Shown piece after piece: positions 7,169-15,127 of a stretch of DNA of 17,893 nucleotides (its first letter is position 1; each line of letters starts with the position of its first letter). The position numbers and the translations under genes are program-made. The notes beneath the pieces are model-generated. The model worked only from the letters and a program-made list of their open reading frames with translations. It did not search any database and had not been told where the DNA came from. The DNA comes from Actinomycetota bacterium (GTDB taxonomy: Bacteria; Actinomycetota; Humimicrobiia; Humimicrobiales; Humimicrobiaceae). The stretch lies in NCBI GenBank assembly GCA_016932375.1, contig JAFGDA010000079.1, forward strand, positions 1 to 17,893. The letters run 5' to 3'.

Positions 7169-8005
7169 ATGGATGACCAGGGTGAAGTGAAAAATTCTGC
7201 AGGCGGAATCGTTCCGGATGATATTGATGTCGAACGGAATGTCAGCGATTTTGCAGGAATATTAGAACGCGGTTATGCCGGGAAAATCGATAAAATTATA
7301 AGTAAAATAGAAAGAAAAACATCTGTAGAGATAGCAGTTGTAACTATTGATTCACTTAAGGGGGAATCGATAGACGAAACGGCCTTGAAATTGTTCAATA
7401 AGTTCGGTGTGGGAAAAAAAGAAGAGAACAACGGTGTGCTTTTTTTAATATCGGGTAGTGATAACCAGTACAGGATAGAGCTGGGCTTAGGGCTGGAAGA
7501 TATAATGGATGATGACCTCCAGCGCAGGCTTTTTAATAACCTTATCTCACCTAATTTTAAGAAAAGGCGCTTTGGAAAGCCCATATTAAAATTCGTAAGG
7601 GTTATTTATGACAGAATAAAAGGAGGAAAGGCGAGCAGGCTGTCCCTTATCACGTGGCTGGCAGGGTTATTATCTTTGATATCAGTTGCAACCGGAATCT
7701 TTTTATCTTCTTTCATTGCACTTAATAATTATATTGACATATACAGTACATACGAGGTGGCAATTCTACTGGCAAAGACAGCCAGTCCGGCTGTGGCCTT
7801 AGCTTTTGCTGCAATAATACTGGGAACAGTCGATATTATCAGGGCCAGGTTACAGCCGGCTTCAAAAAACATGACAATTAGAAGCGTGTGGGGAATAATA
7901 TTCGGGGTCATTACAGTGGTCCTTACCGCAGCAGTTTTCCTATTTTTTTCGCATTTTATTTTATTCCTCGCAGGAATCTTTTCCCTCGCAACGGGAATAT
8001 ACTAA
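7169..8005 (+). CDS. TPM-domain (DUF477-type) membrane protein without signal peptide
   Basis: The first 140 or so residues match the TPM fold (TLP18.3/Psb32/MOLO-1 group). Visible family features include ISKIERKTSVEIAVVTIDSL (44-63), NNGVLFLI (87-94) and YRIELGLGLEDIM (101-113). The C-terminal half has three or four membrane helices (about 157-184, 197-224 and 238-277). TPM proteins normally have an N-terminal signal peptide and an external domain. Here the N-terminus is acidic and polar with no hydrophobic segment, so the domain is predicted to be cytoplasmic. The ATG at 7169 is chosen because AAAGGAAAG (7151-7159) precedes it by nine bases; TTG at 7145 would add eight polar residues and change nothing. 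The biochemical role is unknown: some members are weak phosphatases, others are assembly factors. Confidence 0.75.
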   Translation: MDDQGEVKNSAGGIVPDDIDVERNVSDFAGILERGYAGKIDKIISKIERKTSVEIAVVTIDSLKGESIDETALKLFNKFGVGKKEENNGVLFLISGSDNQYRIELGLGLEDIMDDDLQRRLFNNLISPNFKKRRFGKPILKFVRVIYDRIKGGKASRLSLITWLAGLLSLISVATGIFLSSFIALNNYIDIYSTYEVAILLAKTASPAVALAFAAIILGTVDIIRARLQPASKNMTIRSVWGIIFGVITVVLTAAVFLFFSHFILFLAGIFSLATGIY

Positions 8006-8026
8006 TTTTTTTAATTCATCCTTATT

Positions 8027-8035
8027 TGTTATAAT
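8027..8035 (+). promoter_or_regulatory. Extended -10 promoter candidate for murA
   Basis: TGT followed by TATAAT (8030-8035) is a perfect extended -10 element. No good -35 is present (T-rich at 8006-8012), which extended -10 promoters tolerate. Transcription would start near 8042 and give a leader of about 55 bases before the GTG at 8098. Confidence 0.45.
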
Positions 8036-8097
8036 TGGTCTTAAATCTCACTTATGTTAATGGTAAAAAATACAGGGTAGTTTACAGGTTAATTCTT

Positions 8098-9378
8098 GTG
8101 GAAAGATTTATAATAAAAGGAGGCCGGACCCTTTCCGGCAGGGTCAGTATAAGCGGGGCAAAGAACTCCGCCCTTAAGCTTATGGCTGCTTCCCTTCTTT
8201 CAGGGAGCGAGACCACTATCAGGAATGTCCCCATGATTGAAGATGTATATACAATGGTTGAAGTATTGAAGACCATGGGGGTAAAAGTATCCATAGATAC
8301 TACCGGAAAAACGCTTAAAATACACCCCGGTAGCATAAAAAGCCAGGAAGCCCCATATGAGATGGTCAGGAAAATGAGGGCATCTGTCCTCGTGACCGGC
8401 CCATTACTGGCAAGATTCGGAAGGGCCAGGGTGGCCATTCCGGGAGGTTGCAATATAGGCTCAAGGGGTATCGACCTGCACCTTAAAGGCTTTGAAGTCC
8501 TTGGAGCAAAATATGGGATAGAACACGGGTATATAAACTGCAGTACTGAGAATAAAATGGGCCACGGCAGGCTGAAAGGGGCGGATATAAACCTGGACTT
8601 CCCTTCAAGGGGTGCTACTGAAAACCTTATGATGGCTGCAGCCCTTGCACACGGCAGGACCACCATTACAAATGCAGCAAGGGAGCCTGAAATAGCGGAT
8701 CTTGCAGGTTTTTTAAACAGGATGGGAGCATGCATATCCGGTGCAGGTACCGATACAATTACCATAGAAGGGGTAGAGACCCTGCACGGCGCCGAATATG
8801 AAGTGATGCCCGACAGTATAGAAGCGGGCACATTTATTGCTGCTGCATCTATTTGCGGGAATGGAGTCATTATAGAGAACGCGGTAAGGCATAACCTTGA
8901 GGTATTTTACTTAAAGCTTAAGGAAATAGGGGTTAACATAGATGCGGCAAATGAAAATACAATAAGGGTGGACAGGCCTGAGGCTGATTACAGGCCAATA
9001 AATGTCAGCACCCTGCCCTATCCCGGATTTCCCACGGACCTCCAGCCCGTAATCACAGTCCTTCTGACCCTTGTGCAGGGCGTTTCCATAGTCACCGAAA
9101 ATGTCTTTGAAAACAGGTTTATGTATGTAGATGAACTGAACCGGATGGGTGCAAACATAAAGATTGAGGGTCATCATGCCGTGGTCAAGGGTGTCCGCAA
9201 GCTTTCAGGTGCTCCGGTTAGAGCATTTGACCTTAGAGCCGGTGCTGCAGTAGTTCTTGCGGGCCTTGCAGCAGAAGGAACTACGGAAGTAAGTGATATA
9301 TATCACATTCAGAGAGGTTATGAAAATTTTGACCTGAAACTTAAGGGCCTTGGAGCAGATATATCAATGACCGGATGA
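8098..9378 (+). CDS. murA: UDP-N-acetylglucosamine 1-carboxyvinyltransferase
   Basis: MurA transfers enolpyruvate from PEP to UDP-GlcNAc, the first committed step of peptidoglycan synthesis in the cytoplasm. The 426-residue protein has K22 and N23 in ISGAKNSAL, the catalytic cysteine C118 in PGGCNIGSRG (the residue alkylated by fosfomycin), D314 in PGFPTDLQ and R380 in DLRAGAA. All key residues are present, so fosfomycin sensitivity of the enzyme is expected from the cysteine. The GTG at 8098 is chosen because it gives the family N-terminus MERFIIKGG; the frame stays open upstream to TTG at 8035, but those 21 residues have no counterpart in the family. The gene follows the atp operon, as in several Gram-positive lineages. 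Confidence 0.95.
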   Translation: MERFIIKGGRTLSGRVSISGAKNSALKLMAASLLSGSETTIRNVPMIEDVYTMVEVLKTMGVKVSIDTTGKTLKIHPGSIKSQEAPYEMVRKMRASVLVTGPLLARFGRARVAIPGGCNIGSRGIDLHLKGFEVLGAKYGIEHGYINCSTENKMGHGRLKGADINLDFPSRGATENLMMAAALAHGRTTITNAAREPEIADLAGFLNRMGACISGAGTDTITIEGVETLHGAEYEVMPDSIEAGTFIAAASICGNGVIIENAVRHNLEVFYLKLKEIGVNIDAANENTIRVDRPEADYRPINVSTLPYPGFPTDLQPVITVLLTLVQGVSIVTENVFENRFMYVDELNRMGANIKIEGHHAVVKGVRKLSGAPVRAFDLRAGAAVVLAGLAAEGTTEVSDIYHIQRGYENFDLKLKGLGADISMTG

Positions 9379-9440
9379 ATGTATGTGTGCTGTATATAAT
9401 TAAGTGGATTATTTCATAATATTTTTTATAATATAAGTCC
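9379..9440 (+). promoter_or_regulatory. AT-rich gap before the LCP gene with TATAAT hexamers
   Basis: TATAAT occurs at 9395-9400 and 9427-9432, but neither has a convincing -35 at the right distance, and no clear ribosome binding site precedes the ATG at 9441. A promoter here is possible but not shown. Confidence 0.2.
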
Positions 9441-11498
9441 ATGTGGAAAAAAACTCAGGAAAAGAAAAAAGTAACAGAAAAGAAAAATTTACCCGGTAAA
9501 AGGAATAGATTTAAGAATCTTCCGTTGTACGCAAGAATTATAATAATCACCTTATCTTCGGCATTAATTATTTGCGGTCTGGGAGCCGGGGTATTTTATT
9601 ACTATATGAATTCGCTCAATAAGACCATAAATTCACTTAATACTGCTGAGGTCGAAAACATATTAACCCCGATAGAATCACCGGAGGAACCTGTAACCAT
9701 TCTGCTTCTCGGAAGAGATACGCGTGATGCCGAAAATGAAATGGGGCGTTCTGATACGATAATGCTTTTATATATGGACCCTGGAAAAAGTACCGGAAGC
9801 CTTCTTTCCATCCCGAGGGACACCCTTGTGGATATCCCGGGATATGGTGAGGATAAAATCAACGCCGCCTATTCTTATGGCGGAGAGGAACTGATGATAA
9901 AAACGATAAAGGATTTTATCGGAGCGGATATAAACCACTATATAACCCTTGACTTCCAGGGGTTCATTGAACTTATAGACGCTGTGGGAGGGCTTGATAT
10001 AGTCATAGACAGGCCGCTTATCGATCCAAAAAGCGGTGCAAGTTTTTCACCGGGAAACCACCATTTAACCGGGGAGCAGGCGCTGGCATATACACGGAGC
10101 AGGTCTACGGAACTCGGGGATATAGGCAGGATCCAGAGGCAGCAGCATCTCTTCAGGGAGTTCATAAAGCAAAAACTGAACATGAAATACCTTTCAAATG
10201 TCCCGTATTATTTTAATATCCTTGTAGAGAACACGAGGACCGATCTTGATATATTGACAATTTTGAAATATTCGAAAGCGGCCCTGTCTTTGAATTCGGA
10301 TAATTTTGGGACGGCAATCATACCTTCCCATTCCGATTGGATAGAGGACGGCACAATAAGCGTCCAGATCCCGGATACCGAAGAGGCAAAAATGATGTGG
10401 GAAAGAATCCTGGAAGGCCAGCCGGCAAGCCGTTATGGAGCTGTCTATACTGATCTGGATGGTTCGGTTGAAAATATGGCCTCCAATGTAAAATACCATC
10501 TCAGGATAACGGTTAAAAATACCAGCCTTGAAAAATGGGAAAGCGGGAGTGAAAACCCGGTCCTTCTCGGCTATCACTGGATCGATTTTGAGGATAAGAA
10601 AATGGTGGTTTTTGACGGCAACAGGGCAATTTTGCCCCGTAATGAAGTTGCACCGGGTGAGGAAGTGACATTTGTCCTTGAAGTGGAGGCTCCGGGTGAG
10701 CCGGGACAGTATATTTTGCAGGTTGATATGGTAAAGGAAGGAGTTACATGGTTTTCCTATCAGGGAGTTCCTCCCATGGAAAAATATGTGGTTGTTGACC
10801 TTGCTTATTCGGTAAAGTATGATGATTTCGGTACAACTCCAAATAAGGTAGAAACGGATGAAAGGTTCCCGGTCACGATATGGTTTAAGAACACAGGTAC
10901 GCTTACCTGGAGCAATGATAAAGACCTGCAGATCTGCCTTGGATATCACTGGCTTGACAGGGATACAAGGGAACCATTGATCTGGGACAACGGGAGAAGG
11001 CTGCATCTTCAGGAGGATATGGAACCTGGGGAAGAATACGAGGAAGATATAATTATCTTTGCGCCAGAAGAGCCGGGAAGATATATACTGCAGTATGACC
11101 TTGTCCATGAGGGGGTAACCTGGTTTTCAACTGCAGGGATAACTCCTTTTGAAATAGATGTGAATGTCGGTAAGGTGATAGACAAGACTATCACAACAAA
11201 GACCCACTTGATAATATCCAATGGCAATGGTATTGCCGGGTCGGCTGCCAGGTACAGGGATTATCTTAAGGTTTACGGTTTTAAAGTTGCCGGCCTTAAA
11301 AATGCAGATAGTTTTGATTATGAAAAAACCGTAATATGTTATATTGAAGGCCAGCTTGAAAAAGCACAGCAGCTCGAAGTCCTTTTTGACAGTTATGAGC
11401 TGAAAGAAATACCATCGATTGAATTCAAGGAAGCCTATGGAAAAGACGTGGAAATAGTTATAATAGCGGGAAAGGATTATCTGGAAAACCTTGATTAG
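9441..11498 (+). CDS. LCP-family cell-wall glycopolymer ligase with two tandem beta-sandwich modules and LytR_C
   Basis: LCP enzymes transfer polyprenyl-phosphate-linked glycopolymers onto peptidoglycan outside the membrane. The 685-residue protein has a basic cytoplasmic tail, one membrane helix (31-54) and an LCP domain (about 84-246). Conserved LCP elements are LLLGRDTRD (88-96), GRSDTIML (102-109), SIPRD (123-127), EDKINAAYSYGG (137-148), YTRSRS (217-222) and GRIQRQQ (229-235). Next come two homologous modules of about 120 residues (336-453 and 457-576), each containing GYHW and EGVTWFS exactly 124 residues apart. A LytR_C-like domain starting THLIISNGNGIAGSA lies at 588-602 and runs to about 680. 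The combination is longer than usual LCP proteins (300-500). The dehydratase gene follows after 15 bases, which suggests one operon for surface polymer synthesis. Confidence 0.85.
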   Translation: MWKKTQEKKKVTEKKNLPGKRNRFKNLPLYARIIIITLSSALIICGLGAGVFYYYMNSLNKTINSLNTAEVENILTPIESPEEPVTILLLGRDTRDAENEMGRSDTIMLLYMDPGKSTGSLLSIPRDTLVDIPGYGEDKINAAYSYGGEELMIKTIKDFIGADINHYITLDFQGFIELIDAVGGLDIVIDRPLIDPKSGASFSPGNHHLTGEQALAYTRSRSTELGDIGRIQRQQHLFREFIKQKLNMKYLSNVPYYFNILVENTRTDLDILTILKYSKAALSLNSDNFGTAIIPSHSDWIEDGTISVQIPDTEEAKMMWERILEGQPASRYGAVYTDLDGSVENMASNVKYHLRITVKNTSLEKWESGSENPVLLGYHWIDFEDKKMVVFDGNRAILPRNEVAPGEEVTFVLEVEAPGEPGQYILQVDMVKEGVTWFSYQGVPPMEKYVVVDLAYSVKYDDFGTTPNKVETDERFPVTIWFKNTGTLTWSNDKDLQICLGYHWLDRDTREPLIWDNGRRLHLQEDMEPGEEYEEDIIIFAPEEPGRYILQYDLVHEGVTWFSTAGITPFEIDVNVGKVIDKTITTKTHLIISNGNGIAGSAARYRDYLKVYGFKVAGLKNADSFDYEKTVICYIEGQLEKAQQLEVLFDSYELKEIPSIEFKEAYGKDVEIVIIAGKDYLENLD
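10446..10799 (+). repeat. Protein module repeat A in the LCP protein
   Basis: Encodes residues 336-453. Shared landmarks with module B are LGYHW followed by an Asp-containing turn, an APGEE-type turn, PGQYILQ and EGVTWFS. The predicted fold is an Ig-like beta-sandwich. The repeat is clear in protein sequence but diverged in DNA, so it is an old duplication rather than an assembly artefact. Confidence 0.7.
10809..11168 (+). repeat. Protein module repeat B in the LCP protein
   Basis: Encodes residues 457-576 with LGYHWLD, EPGEE, EPGRYILQ and HEGVTWFS at the same spacing as in module A. Aromatic and acidic positions repeated in both copies could form a glycan-binding face; that is inference. 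Confidence 0.7.
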
Positions 11499-11513
11499 CG
11501 GTTATTTTTAATT

Positions 11514-13391
11514 ATGGATTTTTCAAAAGTAAAAAACACCCTGGTTCAAATATTTTTTGACGTCCTGATATTTTTCTCTTCGTTTACGATTTCTTTCTAT
11601 CTGCGTGGCCAGCTTGATATAGCGGGTCTTGAAAGCCTTCCCCAGGAATACTCTGCATATTTCCTGCGGTATGTAGGGATCATCCTTGCGGTCAAGCTTA
11701 TAATATTCTTTATTTTCAGGATATACAGGAAAATATGGAAATATGCCAGCCTGAGGGATTTCGTGGATATAGTTGCCGCACTTGCCCTGAGCACAATAGT
11801 AATGGTCTTTATATTTTATATTTTGCAAACCAGGGTGCTTCCTTACTTCCCGAGAAGTATCCTGATTATTGATTTTCTCCTTACCCTTATACTTGTCATA
11901 GCCTCAAGGTTTTCTGCAAGGATATTCAGTGAGTTGATTTTTGGAAGCATATACAGCAGGAAGAAGAGGACGCTCATACTGGGTGCGGGAGATGCAGGGG
12001 AGATGATAGTAAGGGAGATGATCAGGCAGAAGAAGAGTGAGTATGTGCCAGTAGGGTTCCTGGATGACGACAGGTCAAAAATAGGCAGGCAGATACATGG
12101 GATAAGGGTATATGGAAAAACAGATGAACTGGGAAAGTACATAAAAAAGCTTGCTATAAACGAAGTTATAATAGCCATACCATCAGCAAGCGGAGAAGTC
12201 AGGAAAAATATTGCTTTTGTGGCAAAAGAGGCCGGCGTGGTTTGCAAGACGCTTCCAAGCCTTTATGAGATTATAGATGGCAAGGCGCACCTTTACCAGG
12301 TACGTGACATACAGATAGAAGACATTCTTGGCCGTAAACCGGTCAGTTTGAAATATACCGAGCTTTTAGGCCAGTTCAGTGATAAATCAATCCTTATTTC
12401 GGGAGCAGGGGGGTCCATAGGTTCGGAGTTATGCCGCCAGATAATTAAGTTCAAACCCTCGAAGTTAATTATGGTTGACCATTCCGAAAACGATATGTTC
12501 TTGATAGAGCAGGAATTATCCGAAAAGTATGATTATCCTTCGGCAATTCCCATAGTTGCAGATATCAGGGACAAACAGAGCATGAGGGGGGTATTCAAGA
12601 AATATAAGCCGCAGATTATCTTCCATGCAGCTGCATACAAGCATGTCCCGCTGATGCAGCTCAATCCTGAAGCGGCGCTCCAGAATAATTTCATTGGCAC
12701 AAAAATGCTGGCAAAAATGGCAATTGAAAATGAAGTGGAGAGATTTGTGATGCTTTCGACTGACAAGGCAGTAAAACCCAACAGCATCATGGGGGTATCC
12801 AAACTCCTTTCGGAGAAATACCTGCAGTCACTTTCAAAAACCAGGAAGACTATCTTTATAATCGTCAGGTTTGGCAATGTCCTCGGCAGCAGGGGAAGCG
12901 TTGTTCCCATATTCCAGAGCCAGATAGAAAGCGGAGGGCCGGTATATGTAACTCACCCGGAGATGAACAGGTTTTTCATGACCATATCGGAAGCTTCACA
13001 GCTTGTAATACAATCCTGTGCAATGGGAGACGGGGGTGAAATATTCGTCCTTGATATGGGAAATCCGATAAACATACTTGAACTTGCGAGGAATATGATA
13101 AGGCTATATGGCCTTAATCCTGATAAGGACATAAAGATCGTGTTCTCCGGTGTGAGGAGAGGCGAAAAGATGAATGAGGAACTGACGGGTAGCCACGAAA
13201 AGCTCGAAACAACCAGGATCCCTTCAATCTTCCTGGCTTCTTCCGGTGATAGTAAAGACAGGGAAGAGCTGCTGAACCTGCTTTTCAATATAGAAAGGGA
13301 GCTTTTGATATATGATTATGCGAATCTTTTTAAGGACCTGAAAAAAGTTATCCCGGAATTTGATGAAAAGAAGATGTGGTCAAAAGTATGA
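11514..13391 (+). CDS. Membrane-bound NDP-sugar 4,6-dehydratase (CapD/PglF/FlaA1 type)
   Basis: Enzymes of this class convert UDP-GlcNAc to a 4-keto-6-deoxy sugar, the first step to diNAc-bacillosamine, QuiNAc or related surface sugars. The 625-residue protein has about four N-terminal membrane helices (within 10-135), a first nucleotide-binding-like domain with LILGAGDAGE (154-163), and the catalytic extended SDR domain with GAGGSIGSEL (297-306). The active site has STDKAV (415-420), then M426 and K430 in IMGVSK, where methionine replaces the classical tyrosine, as is typical for this family. FRRG-like GVRRGEKMNEEL (546-557) is also family-typical. The ATG at 11514 has no clear ribosome binding site. 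The gene overlaps the following phosphoglycosyl transferase by four bases, an arrangement common for this pair. The exact sugar made cannot be told. Confidence 0.9.
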   Translation: MDFSKVKNTLVQIFFDVLIFFSSFTISFYLRGQLDIAGLESLPQEYSAYFLRYVGIILAVKLIIFFIFRIYRKIWKYASLRDFVDIVAALALSTIVMVFIFYILQTRVLPYFPRSILIIDFLLTLILVIASRFSARIFSELIFGSIYSRKKRTLILGAGDAGEMIVREMIRQKKSEYVPVGFLDDDRSKIGRQIHGIRVYGKTDELGKYIKKLAINEVIIAIPSASGEVRKNIAFVAKEAGVVCKTLPSLYEIIDGKAHLYQVRDIQIEDILGRKPVSLKYTELLGQFSDKSILISGAGGSIGSELCRQIIKFKPSKLIMVDHSENDMFLIEQELSEKYDYPSAIPIVADIRDKQSMRGVFKKYKPQIIFHAAAYKHVPLMQLNPEAALQNNFIGTKMLAKMAIENEVERFVMLSTDKAVKPNSIMGVSKLLSEKYLQSLSKTRKTIFIIVRFGNVLGSRGSVVPIFQSQIESGGPVYVTHPEMNRFFMTISEASQLVIQSCAMGDGGEIFVLDMGNPINILELARNMIRLYGLNPDKDIKIVFSGVRRGEKMNEELTGSHEKLETTRIPSIFLASSGDSKDREELLNLLFNIERELLIYDYANLFKDLKKVIPEFDEKKMWSKV

Positions 13392-13960
13392 TCTACAATT
13401 TCCTTAAGAGAGCTGCGGACATTTTTTTTTCAATTATATTGTTACTTATCCTTATCCCCATATGGATAATTATACCTGTCCTGATAAAGACCGATTCTCC
13501 AGGAAGGGTGCTGTTCCGGCAGAAAAGAGTCGGGAAAGGAAGCTCATTTTTTACCATCTATAAATTCAGGACAATGAAGGAGGGAACGCCCGACATACCG
13601 ACAGACATGCTGAAAAACCAGGAGAATCTGAATACAGGTATTGGTAAAATACTGCGGAGATGGAGCATTGATGAGTTTCCCCAGCTTATAAATATCCTCA
13701 AAGGTGAAATGAGTTTTATTGGCCCGAGGCCTGCCCTGTATAACCAGGACGAGCTTATAGAAATGAGAAAACAGAGGGGCATTGACAGGATAAGGCCGGG
13801 AGTTACCGGGCTTGCACAGGTAAACGGACGGGACAGCCTTTCCATTCCCGAAAAGGTGGAATACGACTGGCTTTATTTAAAGGACATGTCCCTGGTGCTG
13901 GACCTTAAGATATTGCTGGTAACCATAAAAGCAGCCATTACAAACAGGGGTGGGAACTAA
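13388..13960 (+). CDS. Small monotopic phosphoglycosyl transferase (PglC/WcaJ-type)
   Basis: This family moves a sugar phosphate from an NDP-sugar to undecaprenyl phosphate and so starts a surface glycan. The 190-residue protein has a single N-terminal re-entrant hydrophobic helix (11-33), KRVGKGSSFFTIYKFRTM (46-63), the catalytic Asp-Glu dyad D95-E96 in RRWSIDEFPQL, GEMSFIGPRP (106-115) and RPGVTGLAQVNGRD (136-149). The size is that of the minimal catalytic core, without the four-helix WcaJ extension. The ATG at 13388 overlaps the dehydratase stop as ATGA, which suggests translational coupling; GTG at 13376 would add four residues. Its substrate is probably the product of the dehydratase or of a following aminotransferase not seen here. 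Confidence 0.92.
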   Translation: MIYNFLKRAADIFFSIILLLILIPIWIIIPVLIKTDSPGRVLFRQKRVGKGSSFFTIYKFRTMKEGTPDIPTDMLKNQENLNTGIGKILRRWSIDEFPQLINILKGEMSFIGPRPALYNQDELIEMRKQRGIDRIRPGVTGLAQVNGRDSLSIPEKVEYDWLYLKDMSLVLDLKILLVTIKAAITNRGGN

Positions 13961-13974
13961 GGACATATCAATAC

Positions 13975-15108
13975 CTATTTTAACCTGTAAATGAACCCTG
14001 CATCCTCGCGGTACTTATCAAACAGGATGAGGTCCGGGATATTGTAGAGGTCTTTTTCTGTAAAAGTTATTATATAGGTGTATTCCACCCCAAAATCTTC
14101 GTTTATTTTTTCTATCTCATCAAGGATATCCTGCTGGCTCTCCTGGCTTATATTTAAAAATTTAATATCTCTCGGGTAGAGGTTATAGGCCATTTCCGAC
14201 ATGATATATATTGGCTCGCCCCTGACTAAGGTTATAAGGTTCTCTCCCTCAGGTATCTTACCGTCAAGCCAGGAGATGAATTTTTCAAAATCATAAAATC
14301 CTTCATAAGTCTGGTCCAGGCGCCCTGTTTTTATATATTCCCTGTAAGTGTCCCAGTGGCTCTTAACGGCAATTGCTTCCGAATAAACGAAACTTACTGA
14401 AAACATAAAAAGTATTACGAGTATAAATATAAAAACGGCCTTCCTGGGTAAATTACTAATATTCGTGCCCTTTTCTGTATAAAAAGACCTGAAAAGTAAA
14501 TGGAATATCAAAACAAGGATAACAAATACGGCTAAAAGGATGTATGATGGGGTCAGGAAAGGATTTACGGTGCGGCCTGTTTCACCTGCAATATTTAAAA
14601 GTTTCCTGTTCAGGAATGTATCCAGGGGAAAGGCGATCCTTTCTTTTAAGATTATTTTAGTTACTGCTATATCTAATCCTTCCATGTCAGGAAACTCAAG
14701 GAAAATAGATGAAGATTTCTCCTGTGTTATTTCCGTATCTACCCAGTACCTGTTTTCACCTAAGGGGATATAGTAACTGTGTTTTATGCCGTCTATATTT
14801 ATTTTAAAATCCTGCTGACCTGTATCCCACCTGACAAGGCAGGAGGTAAAGGTATTTTCGCAGGTGCCGCTATTTGTGGCAGATAGTTCCACACAGAGGT
14901 AATGCGAAGCAAGGGGTATAAGGCTTTCCTGCAATTGAAGGTGTACGATTCCGTCTTCAGTAAAGGTTGATTGATTGCCTGAGCCTGCCTTATTTATACT
15001 TATAAATGGGGTACAGAAAAAAACAAATGCTGTTATGAACAAAAAAGAAATAATTGAAAAAATTATTATCCTTATTTTTATTCTACTGTTTTTAAGGTTT
15101 ATAAACAT
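13975..15108 (-). CDS. Unrecognised membrane protein with two external domains
   Basis: No family is recognised with confidence. The 377-residue protein has a basic N-terminus (NLKNSRIKIR) and a membrane helix at 13-36. An external region (37-187) with beta-type composition and cysteines C72, C83 and C90 follows. Two more helices (188-208 and 222-244) are separated by a short basic loop, and a soluble C-terminal domain follows (245-377). The pattern PEGENLITLVRGEPIYIMSE (286-305) followed by LYPRDIKF resembles soluble domains I associate with GT39-type glycosyltransferase neighbourhoods; this is weak inference. The ATG at 15108 is chosen because it clears the upstream gene by 19 bases and has AAAGGG just before it; a start at 15159 would overlap the upstream gene by 32 bases. 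The gene converges on the phosphoglycosyl transferase gene with only 14 bases between the stops. Confidence 0.7.
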   Translation of the reverse strand: MFINLKNSRIKIRIIIFSIISFLFITAFVFFCTPFISINKAGSGNQSTFTEDGIVHLQLQESLIPLASHYLCVELSATNSGTCENTFTSCLVRWDTGQQDFKINIDGIKHSYYIPLGENRYWVDTEITQEKSSSIFLEFPDMEGLDIAVTKIILKERIAFPLDTFLNRKLLNIAGETGRTVNPFLTPSYILLAVFVILVLIFHLLFRSFYTEKGTNISNLPRKAVFIFILVILFMFSVSFVYSEAIAVKSHWDTYREYIKTGRLDQTYEGFYDFEKFISWLDGKIPEGENLITLVRGEPIYIMSEMAYNLYPRDIKFLNISQESQQDILDEIEKINEDFGVEYTYIITFTEKDLYNIPDLILFDKYREDAGFIYRLK

Positions 15109-15127
15109 GCATCCCTTTAAAATGATA

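Noticed and set aside
8035..8097. Upstream TTG start giving MurA 21 extra residues
   Set aside because: The extension has no counterpart in MurA, the TTG overlaps the -10 candidate, and GTG at 8098 gives the standard N-terminus.
8082..8870. 262-codon open frame on the minus strand within murA
   Set aside because: It lies wholly opposite murA, whose plus-strand frame carries all catalytic motifs. The antisense translation shows no recognisable domain.
10194..11108. 304-codon open frame on the minus strand within the LCP gene
   Set aside because: The plus-strand frame carries clear LCP and repeated modules. The antisense product is Cys/Phe/His-rich without family features.
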